25,751 bases of DNA, taken from assembly GCA_038232935.1 (NCBI GenBank), contig JBBSMX010000049.1, positions 1 to 25,751 of the forward strand, written 5' to 3'. Below the pieces are notes generated by a model. That model worked only from the letters and a program-made list of their open reading frames with translations. It was not told the origin of the DNA and ran no database searches. The DNA is from JBBSMX01 sp038232935 (lineage in GTDB: Bacteria > Bacteroidota > Rhodothermia > Rhodothermales > JANQRZ01). The first letter of the stretch is position 1. Every line of letters starts with the position of its first letter. Both the position numbers and the translations under genes were made by a program. This document shows, in pieces, positions 7,343-14,426 of the stretch.

Positions 7343-9432
7343 CGACCCTACTCGGATCCACTCCCGTCCGGCTTCTGTTCGTGCTCGCACTGACACTCGC
7401 CCTTACGCTCGTGCTGGCCGAGCCACTGGCGGCCCAGCGCGCGGCTCCCGATACTGTCCTGTCAGGGCTCGACGCCGCTGGCATGGACCGCTCGGTCCGT
7501 CCCGGCGACGACTTCTTCCGCTATGCCAACGGCCTCTGGATCGAGCAGACGGAGATCCCTACCGACCGCAGTGCCTACGGTTCGTTCAACGTGGCGGCCG
7601 AGCGGGCCGAGGAGCAACTGACCGAACTGACCCGTGAGGCCACGACGGTCGACGCGCCGGCGGGATCCGACCTCCGCAAGATCGGCGACTTCTATACGGC
7701 CTACCTCGACACCACCGCCATCGACGCAGCGGGTCTGGCCCCGCTCCAGCCGGTGCTCGCGCAGATCGCGGCGATCGACGACCGCACGGCGCTGGCTCGC
7801 TTCATCGGCGCCACTCTGCGCGCTGATGTCGACGTCATCAACGACGGCGACCTTCGCACCGACAACCTCTTCGGGCTGTGGGTGGACCAGGACTTCGATC
7901 AGCCCACCCGCAACTCGGCCGCGTTGCTGCAGGGCGGCCTGGCGATGCCCGACCGGAGCTACTATCTCGATCCCTCCCCGAAGATGGAGGAGATTCGCGC
8001 GTCGTACCTGGCGCACTTAGCGAAGATGTTGGCGCTAGCGGAGATCTCGAACCCCGTGGAGAACGCCGAGGCCATCCTCCAGTTGGAAACCCGCATCGCC
8101 CAAGCGCACTGGAAGCGCGAGGACTCGTGGGATGTTGTCAAGGGAAACAACCACTGGTCGCGGGCAGATTTCGCTACCAAGGCCCCTGGCCTCGACTGGG
8201 ATACGTTCTTCTCCGCCGCCGGGCTCGGCGATCTCGACACCCTCGTTGCCTGGCAGCCGAGCGCAATCACCGGACTCTCGGCCCTGGTAGCGAGCGAGCC
8301 GCTCGTGTCTTGGAAAGCGCTACTGACGTACCACGCCATCGAGCACCGCGCAGACGTGTTGCCCGCCGCATTCGACCGCGAGGCGTTCGCCTTCTTCGGC
8401 CAGACCCTGAGCGGTACGCCGGAACAGCAAACGCGGGAGGAGCGCGCCGTGGCGGCCACGAGCGGAGCGCTCGGCTTCGCCGTCGGACGGCGGTACGTGG
8501 AGCGCTACTTCCCAGCCAGTGCGAAGCAGCAGGCGGAAGCGATGGTGGCCGGCATCGTCGAGGCGTTCGACAGGCGGATTGACGCACTCGAATGGATGGC
8601 ACCCGCCACCAAGGCGGAAGCAAAAGCGAAGCTCCAGACCCTGCGTGTGAGCGTGGGCTACCCCGACGGGTGGCTGGACTACGCCGGGCTCGAGGTGATG
8701 GCGGCCGATGCCTACGGCAACGCCGAGCGAGTGGAGCGCTTCGAGTACCAGCACAACCTGGCGAAGCTGCACCGGCCGGTGGACCGCACGGAGTGGTCGA
8801 TGACGCCGCAGGAGGTAAACGCGGTGAACATGCCGGCGATGAATGCCCTGAACTTTCCGGCGGCGATCCTCCAACCCCCGTTCTTCGACCCCAACCGGTC
8901 CGCTGCGATGAACTACGCCGCGATAGGCGCGGTGATCGGTCACGAGATCAGCCACAGCTTCGACAACCTTGGGGCCAACTTCGACGCCCACGGGCAACTC
9001 CGGAACTGGTGGACCGCTGAGGATCTGGCCCACTTCAACGCCTCGACGGCCCAACTGGCCCAGCAGTACGATGCCTACTACCCCTTCCCCGACCTGGCTG
9101 TAAACGGGCAACTCACCCTGACCGAGAACATCGCCGACCTCGCGGGGCTCACCGCCGCATATGACGCGTGGCGGGCGTCGCTCGACGGGCGGGAGGCCCC
9201 GCTCGTCGCCGGGCTCACCGGCGACGAACAGTTCTTCCTCAGCTTCGCTCAAGTCTGGCGGGCCAAGTTTCGTGAACCGGCGCTCCGGCAGCGCCTGCTC
9301 ACCGACGGGCACGCGCCCGGTCCCTACCGCGCTCTCACCGTTCGCAACATCGACGCTTGGTACCGGGCGTTCTCCGTGCAGCCGGGCCAAGCGCTGTTCC
9401 TGGCCCCGAAAGACCGGGTGCAGATCTGGTGA
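7339..9432 (+). CDS. M13 family zinc metallopeptidase (neprilysin/PepO-like)
   Basis: This is an exported oligopeptidase of family M13, which cleaves small peptides on the amino side of hydrophobic residues. The 697-residue product has a signal peptide (LLFVLALTLALTLVLAEPLAAQ). The N-terminal M13 domain begins at about residue 48 (MDRSVRPGDDFFRYANGLW, a family hallmark). HEISH is at 535-539. The third zinc ligand is E596 in ENIADLAG, with D600 after it. Near the C-terminus are DGHAPGPYR and a final tryptophan (VQIW), as in the family. Unusual: the substrate-binding NAYY of neprilysins reads NAVN (N494-N497), and the conserved HxFDD reads HSFDN. The catalytic residues are intact, so it is expected to be active with altered specificity. 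It lies 294 bp after the DUF1080 gene, so probably in its own transcription unit. Confidence 0.93.
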   Translation: MTTLLGSTPVRLLFVLALTLALTLVLAEPLAAQRAAPDTVLSGLDAAGMDRSVRPGDDFFRYANGLWIEQTEIPTDRSAYGSFNVAAERAEEQLTELTREATTVDAPAGSDLRKIGDFYTAYLDTTAIDAAGLAPLQPVLAQIAAIDDRTALARFIGATLRADVDVINDGDLRTDNLFGLWVDQDFDQPTRNSAALLQGGLAMPDRSYYLDPSPKMEEIRASYLAHLAKMLALAEISNPVENAEAILQLETRIAQAHWKREDSWDVVKGNNHWSRADFATKAPGLDWDTFFSAAGLGDLDTLVAWQPSAITGLSALVASEPLVSWKALLTYHAIEHRADVLPAAFDREAFAFFGQTLSGTPEQQTREERAVAATSGALGFAVGRRYVERYFPASAKQQAEAMVAGIVEAFDRRIDALEWMAPATKAEAKAKLQTLRVSVGYPDGWLDYAGLEVMAADAYGNAERVERFEYQHNLAKLHRPVDRTEWSMTPQEVNAVNMPAMNALNFPAAILQPPFFDPNRSAAMNYAAIGAVIGHEISHSFDNLGANFDAHGQLRNWWTAEDLAHFNASTAQLAQQYDAYYPFPDLAVNGQLTLTENIADLAGLTAAYDAWRASLDGREAPLVAGLTGDEQFFLSFAQVWRAKFREPALRQRLLTDGHAPGPYRALTVRNIDAWYRAFSVQPGQALFLAPKDRVQIW

Positions 9433-9560
9433 GGGTTGCGGTCCTCTCTCCGGCCTTTCGCTGCGCCTGTCTTGGCTCGTTCGAAGCGCCAGATGACCAG
9501 CTGGCCGTCGGGAAGACCCAGCGAGGCGCGAAGCGTCACCGCCTGAGCGATCAAGCACTT

Positions 9561-9566
9561 AAAAAA
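9561..9566 (-). terminator. T run downstream of the tRNA
   Basis: Six consecutive T residues on the minus strand start 19 nt after the tRNA 3' end, in otherwise GC-rich DNA. There is no clear hairpin before them, so this is only a weak candidate terminator. Confidence 0.25.
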
Positions 9567-9584
9567 CCTGGCGGGGAATACGTG

Positions 9585-9657
9585 TGGGCCGTGCGGGATT
9601 TGAACCCGCAGCCTGCCGATTATGAGTCGGATGCTCTAACCGTTGAGCTAACGGCCC
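9585..9657 (-). tRNA. tRNA with CAU anticodon (tRNA-Ile2 favoured over elongator tRNA-Met)
   Basis: The 73-nt cloverleaf has a perfect 7-bp acceptor stem (GGGCCGT with ACGGCCC), U8-A9, a GCTC/GAGC D stem with an 8-nt loop and the anticodon loop CTCATAA (anticodon CAT at 9622-9624 on the plus strand). The T arm is GCGGG TTCAAAT CCCGC, and the discriminator is A. CCA is not encoded (the next bases are CAC), so it must be added. C4-G69 and C5-G68, the short D loop, the C29-G41/G30-C40/A31-U39 anticodon stem and the TTCAA T loop resemble E. coli ileX more than elongator Met tRNA. That would make it a TilS substrate reading AUA. Pair 27-43 is a U-C mismatch. The amino-acid identity is inferred. 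Confidence 0.9.
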
Positions 9658-9819
9658 CGGTCGTTTTTGCGCCATCGGAAAATACGCAGAGCGCGAGGTT
9701 AAGGGGCGTGGAGATGCGTACGACCGGCGGGGGGCGCCGCGTTACCTCTCGGTACAGCGATTCCGCTGTCCAGGCGTGGCACGCGGTGCCGTCGCTGCTT
9801 CCCTCCGTATTCTGCCCCT

Positions 9820-11007
9820 ATGGCTCGCCTCCGACCGCTCCGACTCCTTCTGCTCGCGCTGTGGATGCCCTCCGTAGCTTTCGGGCAGATTCGAACGCTG
9901 GCACATCCGGATACGACGGTAGGCAACTTCTTCGGCGCGGCCGTGGCGCTCGACGGGGAGCAGCACCGGGCGATCGTCGGGGCCACCGGCGAGGCGACGT
10001 GCGGGGCGAACGCCGGGGCGGCGTACGTCTTCGAGCGCGACACGGCGAACGTGTTCGTCGAGGCTACCCAGCTCGTGCCGGCGGACTGCGAGCCGGGCGA
10101 TTTCTTCGGAAGGGCGGTAGCCATCAGCGACGGACGGGCGCTCATCGCGGCGGGCGGCGAGGTCGTCGATCCTCACCGTCCCAACGCAGCCTACGTCTTC
10201 GAGCGCGACAGCACAGGCGTGTGGCGCGAGGCGGCGAAGCTCACGGCCGAGCCCGGTCACACCGAAGGCTCGTTCGCCACCGCCGTCGCCCTCGACGGCG
10301 ACCGCGCTCTCGTCACCACGTCCGGCGACCCGGCTCAGCGGGCGTACGGCGGGGCAGCCTACATTTTCGAACGCAACGGTGCGGGCCGTTGGCAGCGCGT
10401 CGCGCGTTTCACCGGCAGCGGTGGCCCCTCCGCCGGCATATTCGGAAGCACCGCCGCTCTCGACGGCGACCGCGCCCTCGTCACGGCCTCGCCGTACGAT
10501 CCCAAAGGCACGGGCACGGTCTACATCTTCGAGCGCGACAGCGCGGGCGTCTGGAACGAGACGGGACAAATCGGCGGCATCGAGAGCTTCGTCGTGCACG
10601 CCGATCTCGACGGCGACCGGCTGCTCGTCGGCCACAGCCGGGCCGGGCCGAATCGCTCCGGTATCGCCGTCTTCTATCATCGAAATGGGGGTGGGGCGTG
10701 GCGGCGGATTGCGACGCTCGTGCCCAGCGTGCCGTACCGCGACGGCTCCTTCGGCACCGCCGTCACGCTCGACGGCGACCGCGCGCTCGTCGTCGGCTAC
10801 AGCGAGCAGATCGGGCTGGAGGTTAACATCGACCGCGTGGTCTACGCGTTCGCGTACACACCGGAGGTCGGGTGGATGCAGCAGCAGGTGATGGACGTGG
10901 GCGAGTGGGCGTTTGGGAGTGCCGTGGATCAGGCCGGGCGGGTGGTGATCATCGGACGCGCGTCGGAAACGCAGCCGGGCGCAGCGTACCTCGTGGAGCT
11001 ATTCTGA
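9820..11007 (+). CDS. Secreted seven-repeat FG-GAP-like beta-propeller protein
   Basis: The 395-residue product has a signal peptide (LLLLALWMPSVAFGQ, cleavage near residue 22) and then seven spaced repeats. Each starts with a Phe/Gly-rich turn and continues with a strand of the type VALDGDRALV, beginning near residues 36, 94, 150, 206, 256, 309 and 363. Between them recur YVFERD-type strands. Seven such units predict an integrin-alpha-like seven-bladed propeller filling the whole mature protein, with no T9SS tail or other domain. The only two cysteines (C61 and C90) could form a disulfide between blades 1 and 2. No enzymatic residues are evident, so binding or adhesion is inferred. The heptamer TATTCTG (9808-9814) sits 5 bp before the ATG, which would fit a very short leader or leaderless transcript. 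Confidence 0.8.
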   Translation: MARLRPLRLLLLALWMPSVAFGQIRTLAHPDTTVGNFFGAAVALDGEQHRAIVGATGEATCGANAGAAYVFERDTANVFVEATQLVPADCEPGDFFGRAVAISDGRALIAAGGEVVDPHRPNAAYVFERDSTGVWREAAKLTAEPGHTEGSFATAVALDGDRALVTTSGDPAQRAYGGAAYIFERNGAGRWQRVARFTGSGGPSAGIFGSTAALDGDRALVTASPYDPKGTGTVYIFERDSAGVWNETGQIGGIESFVVHADLDGDRLLVGHSRAGPNRSGIAVFYHRNGGGAWRRIATLVPSVPYRDGSFGTAVTLDGDRALVVGYSEQIGLEVNIDRVVYAFAYTPEVGWMQQQVMDVGEWAFGSAVDQAGRVVIIGRASETQPGAAYLVELF

Positions 11008-11065
11008 GCTTGCCGCGCTCGCCCGCGAAGGTGGGCAGAGGGTCTACGCAGGCGGGGAGTGCAGT

Positions 11066-11071
11066 TATATT
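11066..11071 (+). promoter_or_regulatory. Candidate -10 element upstream of recJ
   Basis: TATATT stands alone in GC-rich sequence 63 bp before the chosen recJ ATG. The same hexamer lies upstream of the DUF1080 gene (5900-5905). No convincing -35 is visible. A small 4-bp inverted repeat (tgtc/gaca, about 11084-11095) follows. Confidence 0.25.
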
Positions 11072-11134
11072 CTCGCCCGCCCGATGTCTTAGGACATGCG
11101 GGGCCAATGCAAACGAGGATTAGACCGAGCGGGA

Positions 11135-12889
11135 ATGGACTACCGGTGGACCTTACGCCCGACCACAAGCGAGGCGGCTGTTGCGGAGATCGCACGGCAA
11201 CTCAACGACCTCCCCGACGCGCTCGCCCGCGCCCTCATCCTGCGGGGCGTCGACTCGTTCGACGTCGCGCGCAGTTTCTTCCGCCCGTCGCTCGACGCCG
11301 TCCACGACCCGTTCCTGATGCGGGACATGGACCGCGCCGCCGACCGCGTCGCCGAGGCCGTCATCCGGAAGGAGCGCGTGATGGTCTACGGCGACTACGA
11401 CGTGGATGGCACCACGTCGGCCGCGATGATGACGCTGTTCCTGCGCGAGCTCGGCGTAGAGGCTACGTACTTCGTCCCGAACCGCTTCGAGCACGGCTAC
11501 GGGCTGTGTACCGCCGGATTGGACGAGGCCGTCGAGCGCGGCGCGGGGCTCGTCATCGCCATTGACTGTGGGATCACGGCGCACGAAGAAGCCCGCTACG
11601 CCAAAGACGTGCTCGGGCTCGACCTGATCATCTGCGACCACCACACCGCGCTCGACACGATCCCCGACGCCGTCGCCGTGCTCGACCCGAAGCGGCCGGA
11701 CTGCACGTATCCGTTCACCGGCCTTTCCGGCTGCGGCGTCGGCTACAAGCTGATGCAGGGCACGCTCCAGCGGCTCGACCTCCCGCCCGAGCGCGCCCAC
11801 CCGTACCTCGACCTCCTCGCCGTTTCCATCGCCGCGGACATCGTCCCGCTCGTCGACGAGAACCGGCTGCTGATGCACGCCGGGCTGCAACGGCTGGCGA
11901 CGGAGCCCCGGCTCGGCCTCCGCGCGCTCGCCGAGGTGTCGGGTGTGGACCTCCGGGATTGCTCGACGTCGCGCGTCGTCTTCACCCTCGGCCCACGCAT
12001 CAACGCCGCCGGGCGGATGGGCGATGCCGGCCGCGCCGTGGACCTGCTGATGGCTGACGACCCCGCCGTCGCCCGCACTCTCGCCGCTGCGCTCGACGCC
12101 GTCAACCGCGAGCGGCAGGAGCTGGACCGCCATACCCTCGCCGAAGCCATCGCCGAGGCCGAGGCGCTCGTCGCGGCGCACGACCCGTTCGCGCTCGTGC
12201 TCCACCAGCCGCACTGGCACTCCGGCGTGATCGGCATCGTCGCCAGCCGGATCGTCGAGCGGTTCTACCGGCCGACGGTGATGCTCACGGGCGACAACGG
12301 CGTCGCGCGCGGCTCCGCCCGCTCCATCGATGGCGTCTCGATCTACGACGCGCTCGCGCAGTGCGAGGACCTGCTGATCGGCTTCGGCGGGCACGCGGCG
12401 GCGGCGGGCGTCTCGCTCCCGCTCGAAAACCTCCCCGCCTTCCGCGAGGCCCTCAGCGCCGCCGTCGGCGAGCGCGTCGATCCGGACCAGCTCGAGCCGG
12501 AAATCGCGCTCGACGCGCACCTCGACCTCGGGATGGTCGCCGACGGCGTCGGCGGGCGGTTCTGGCAGGTGCTCCGGCAGTTCGGCCCGTTCGGGCCTGA
12601 GAACCCGAAGCCCGTTTTCTGGGGCCATGACCTCCGCGTCGTCGGCGAGCCGAAGGCGGTCGGGAAAGACCAGTCGCACCTTCGCCTGCGCGTCGCGCAG
12701 CGGGAAGGCAACGGCGGGATCTACACGGCGATTGGGTTCGGGCTGGCCGAGCGGCTGGCGGCCGTCCGGCAGAGCGCCCGCACCGGCACGCCGCTGGAGC
12801 TGGCTTTCTGCGTCGAAGAGAACACATGGAACGGGCGGACGGAACTCCAGCTCAAAGCGAAGGATGTGCGGCTGGAAGGGGATCGGTGA
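11135..12889 (+). CDS. recJ: Single-stranded-DNA-specific 5'-3' exonuclease RecJ
   Basis: RecJ degrades single-stranded DNA 5' to 3' in RecF-pathway recombination and in base-excision and mismatch repair, in the cytoplasm. The 584-residue product contains the DHH phosphoesterase motifs: DYDVDGT from residue 87 (Mn-binding aspartates), AIDCGI, and DHH at 168-170. It also has the RINAAGRMG segment and a DHHA1 part with HSGVIGIVASRIVERF and GGHAAAAG, then an OB-fold-like C-terminal region with the typical FGPENPKPVFW. The length is normal. I chose the ATG at 11135 (preceded by gcggga). An in-frame ATG at 11096 would add 13 residues not typical of the family. It is followed by a hairpin repeat and moeA on the same strand. 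Confidence 0.96.
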   Translation: MDYRWTLRPTTSEAAVAEIARQLNDLPDALARALILRGVDSFDVARSFFRPSLDAVHDPFLMRDMDRAADRVAEAVIRKERVMVYGDYDVDGTTSAAMMTLFLRELGVEATYFVPNRFEHGYGLCTAGLDEAVERGAGLVIAIDCGITAHEEARYAKDVLGLDLIICDHHTALDTIPDAVAVLDPKRPDCTYPFTGLSGCGVGYKLMQGTLQRLDLPPERAHPYLDLLAVSIAADIVPLVDENRLLMHAGLQRLATEPRLGLRALAEVSGVDLRDCSTSRVVFTLGPRINAAGRMGDAGRAVDLLMADDPAVARTLAAALDAVNRERQELDRHTLAEAIAEAEALVAAHDPFALVLHQPHWHSGVIGIVASRIVERFYRPTVMLTGDNGVARGSARSIDGVSIYDALAQCEDLLIGFGGHAAAAGVSLPLENLPAFREALSAAVGERVDPDQLEPEIALDAHLDLGMVADGVGGRFWQVLRQFGPFGPENPKPVFWGHDLRVVGEPKAVGKDQSHLRLRVAQREGNGGIYTAIGFGLAERLAAVRQSARTGTPLELAFCVEENTWNGRTELQLKAKDVRLEGDR

Positions 12890-12925
12890 GGATGGGAGGG
12901 TGAAGGCCCGCGTGTCGCCGCCTCC

Positions 12926-13040
12926 GCCCGGTGGTGAATCACCGGGCTTACAGTACAAGCCCCTCCGGGGCTGAGTGCACGAAGCAAACGAGGGCGCTTC
13001 AGCGTCCTTCTGCCGTGAGCCGGGGGCTTCAGACCCCGGC
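12926..13040. repeat. Three-hairpin REP-like intergenic repeat between recJ and moeA
   Basis: Three palindromes are packed into 115 bp. They are gcccggtg/caccgggc (12926-12933 with 12940-12947, 6-nt loop), agcccc/ggggct (12958-12963 with 12967-12972, 3-nt loop) and gccgggg/ccccggc (13019-13025 with 13034-13040, 8-nt loop). The last ends 6 bp before the moeA ATG. The style, short GC palindromes with a common core, resembles dispersed REP-type elements of GC-rich bacteria. It could also end recJ transcription or affect moeA translation. Confidence 0.6.
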
Positions 13041-13046
13041 GACTCC

Positions 13047-14276
13047 ATGAAGCAGTTCATCTCCGTCGAAGAAGCCCGCCGGATCGTGCTCGATGCGGTG
13101 CAGCGCACACAGCCCGGTGAGCGACTGCCGCTCGCCGATGCGCTCGGGCGGACGCTCGCCGAGCCCGTGACGAGCCGCAACACGATCCCGCCGTTCGATA
13201 ACTCCGCGATGGACGGCTTCGCCGTGCGGACCGACGATTTCGACGGGGGGGCGGCGACGCTGGAGGTGATCGGCGAAGCGGTAGCCGGGAGTGTATCGGA
13301 TGAGACCGTGCGGCCGGGCACGTGCGTGCGGATTATGACCGGCGCACCGATCCCCGCCGGAGCCGATGCGGTCGCGCCCGTCGAGTGGACAGAGGCGGAG
13401 GGGGCGCGGGTGCGGATCGGGCGTGTGCCGGAGCCGGGGCAGCACGTCCGCCCGGCCGGACAGGACGCGCGGCCGGGCGACGAACTCGTCCCAACGGGCC
13501 GCCTCGTCACGCCGCCCGTGATCGGGATGGCGGCGACGCTGGGGTACCCCACGCTGGCCGTGCGCGTACCGCCCCGCGTCGCCATCGTGTCGACGGGCGA
13601 CGAACTGGTAGCGGTGGGAGCGGCGTTGGGGCCGGGGCAGATCCGTGACTCGAACGGGCCGGCACTCGCGGCGCAGGGCGTGCAGGCGGGCGGGACCATC
13701 CTCGGACCGCTGCACGCCCGCGATTCCGAAGCTGACGCACACCGCGTGTTGAGCGAGGCGCTCGAAGCGGACGTGGTCGTCGTCTCCGGCGGCGTCTCGA
13801 TGGGGGCGTACGACGTGGTGCGTGAGGTGCTGGAAGTGCTCGGCGTCGAGTGGGCGTTCTGGAAGGTGCGGCAGCGGCCGGGCAAGCCGCTCGCCTTCGG
13901 CACGCGTGAAGGCGTGCGCGGTGGGCCTGGCGGCACGCTCGTCTTCGGGCTGCCCGGCAACCCGGTTTCTTCGGCCGTATGCTTCGAGCAGTACGTCCGC
14001 CCCGCGCTCGCGGCGATGCTCGAACGGCGGGAGCCTTCGCGCCGGATGCCGGCCGTACTGGCAGAAGACATGACGAAGCAGGCCGGGCTACACCACTTCG
14101 TCCGGTGCGTGTTCGAGCACGACGAGGGCGGGCGGCTCGTCGTGCGCCCCACCGGCGCGCAGGGCTCGAACCTGTACTCGTCCATGCTCCGCGCCGACGG
14201 GCTCCTCCATCTACCCGAGGCTCTCGAACACCCGGCCGCCGGCACGCTCGTCGAAGTCGAACGGTTGCCGTGGTGA
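13047..14276 (+). CDS. moeA: Molybdopterin molybdenumtransferase MoeA
   Basis: MoeA inserts molybdate into adenylylated molybdopterin in the last step of molybdenum cofactor synthesis, in the cytoplasm. The 409-residue product shows the family landmarks in order: PPFDNSAMDGFAV (D55), IMTGAPIPAGADAV followed by VEWTE (E113), STGDEL (182-187), GQIRDSN, VVSGGVSMGAYD (D256) and GLPGNPVSS. The C-terminal MoeA domain IV is present. The start at 13047 gives the standard MKQFISVEEA beginning. An upstream in-frame ATG at 12975 would read through the intergenic repeat and is rejected. No other cofactor gene is nearby, so its partners are encoded elsewhere. Confidence 0.95.
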   Translation: MKQFISVEEARRIVLDAVQRTQPGERLPLADALGRTLAEPVTSRNTIPPFDNSAMDGFAVRTDDFDGGAATLEVIGEAVAGSVSDETVRPGTCVRIMTGAPIPAGADAVAPVEWTEAEGARVRIGRVPEPGQHVRPAGQDARPGDELVPTGRLVTPPVIGMAATLGYPTLAVRVPPRVAIVSTGDELVAVGAALGPGQIRDSNGPALAAQGVQAGGTILGPLHARDSEADAHRVLSEALEADVVVVSGGVSMGAYDVVREVLEVLGVEWAFWKVRQRPGKPLAFGTREGVRGGPGGTLVFGLPGNPVSSAVCFEQYVRPALAAMLERREPSRRMPAVLAEDMTKQAGLHHFVRCVFEHDEGGRLVVRPTGAQGSNLYSSMLRADGLLHLPEALEHPAAGTLVEVERLPW

Positions 14277-14426
14277 ACCTGTTCAACCCCTGGGGCGTAC
14301 GGCGCTTCATCCACCCACGCCCGCTGCCGCTGCCGAGACGTAACAGTACAGCGGAGGCTGCTTCGCCCAACCGGTTTTGTGTTGCGCCTGTCGCGACCCC
14401 GAACCGCCTCCACAGACCCACCACCC

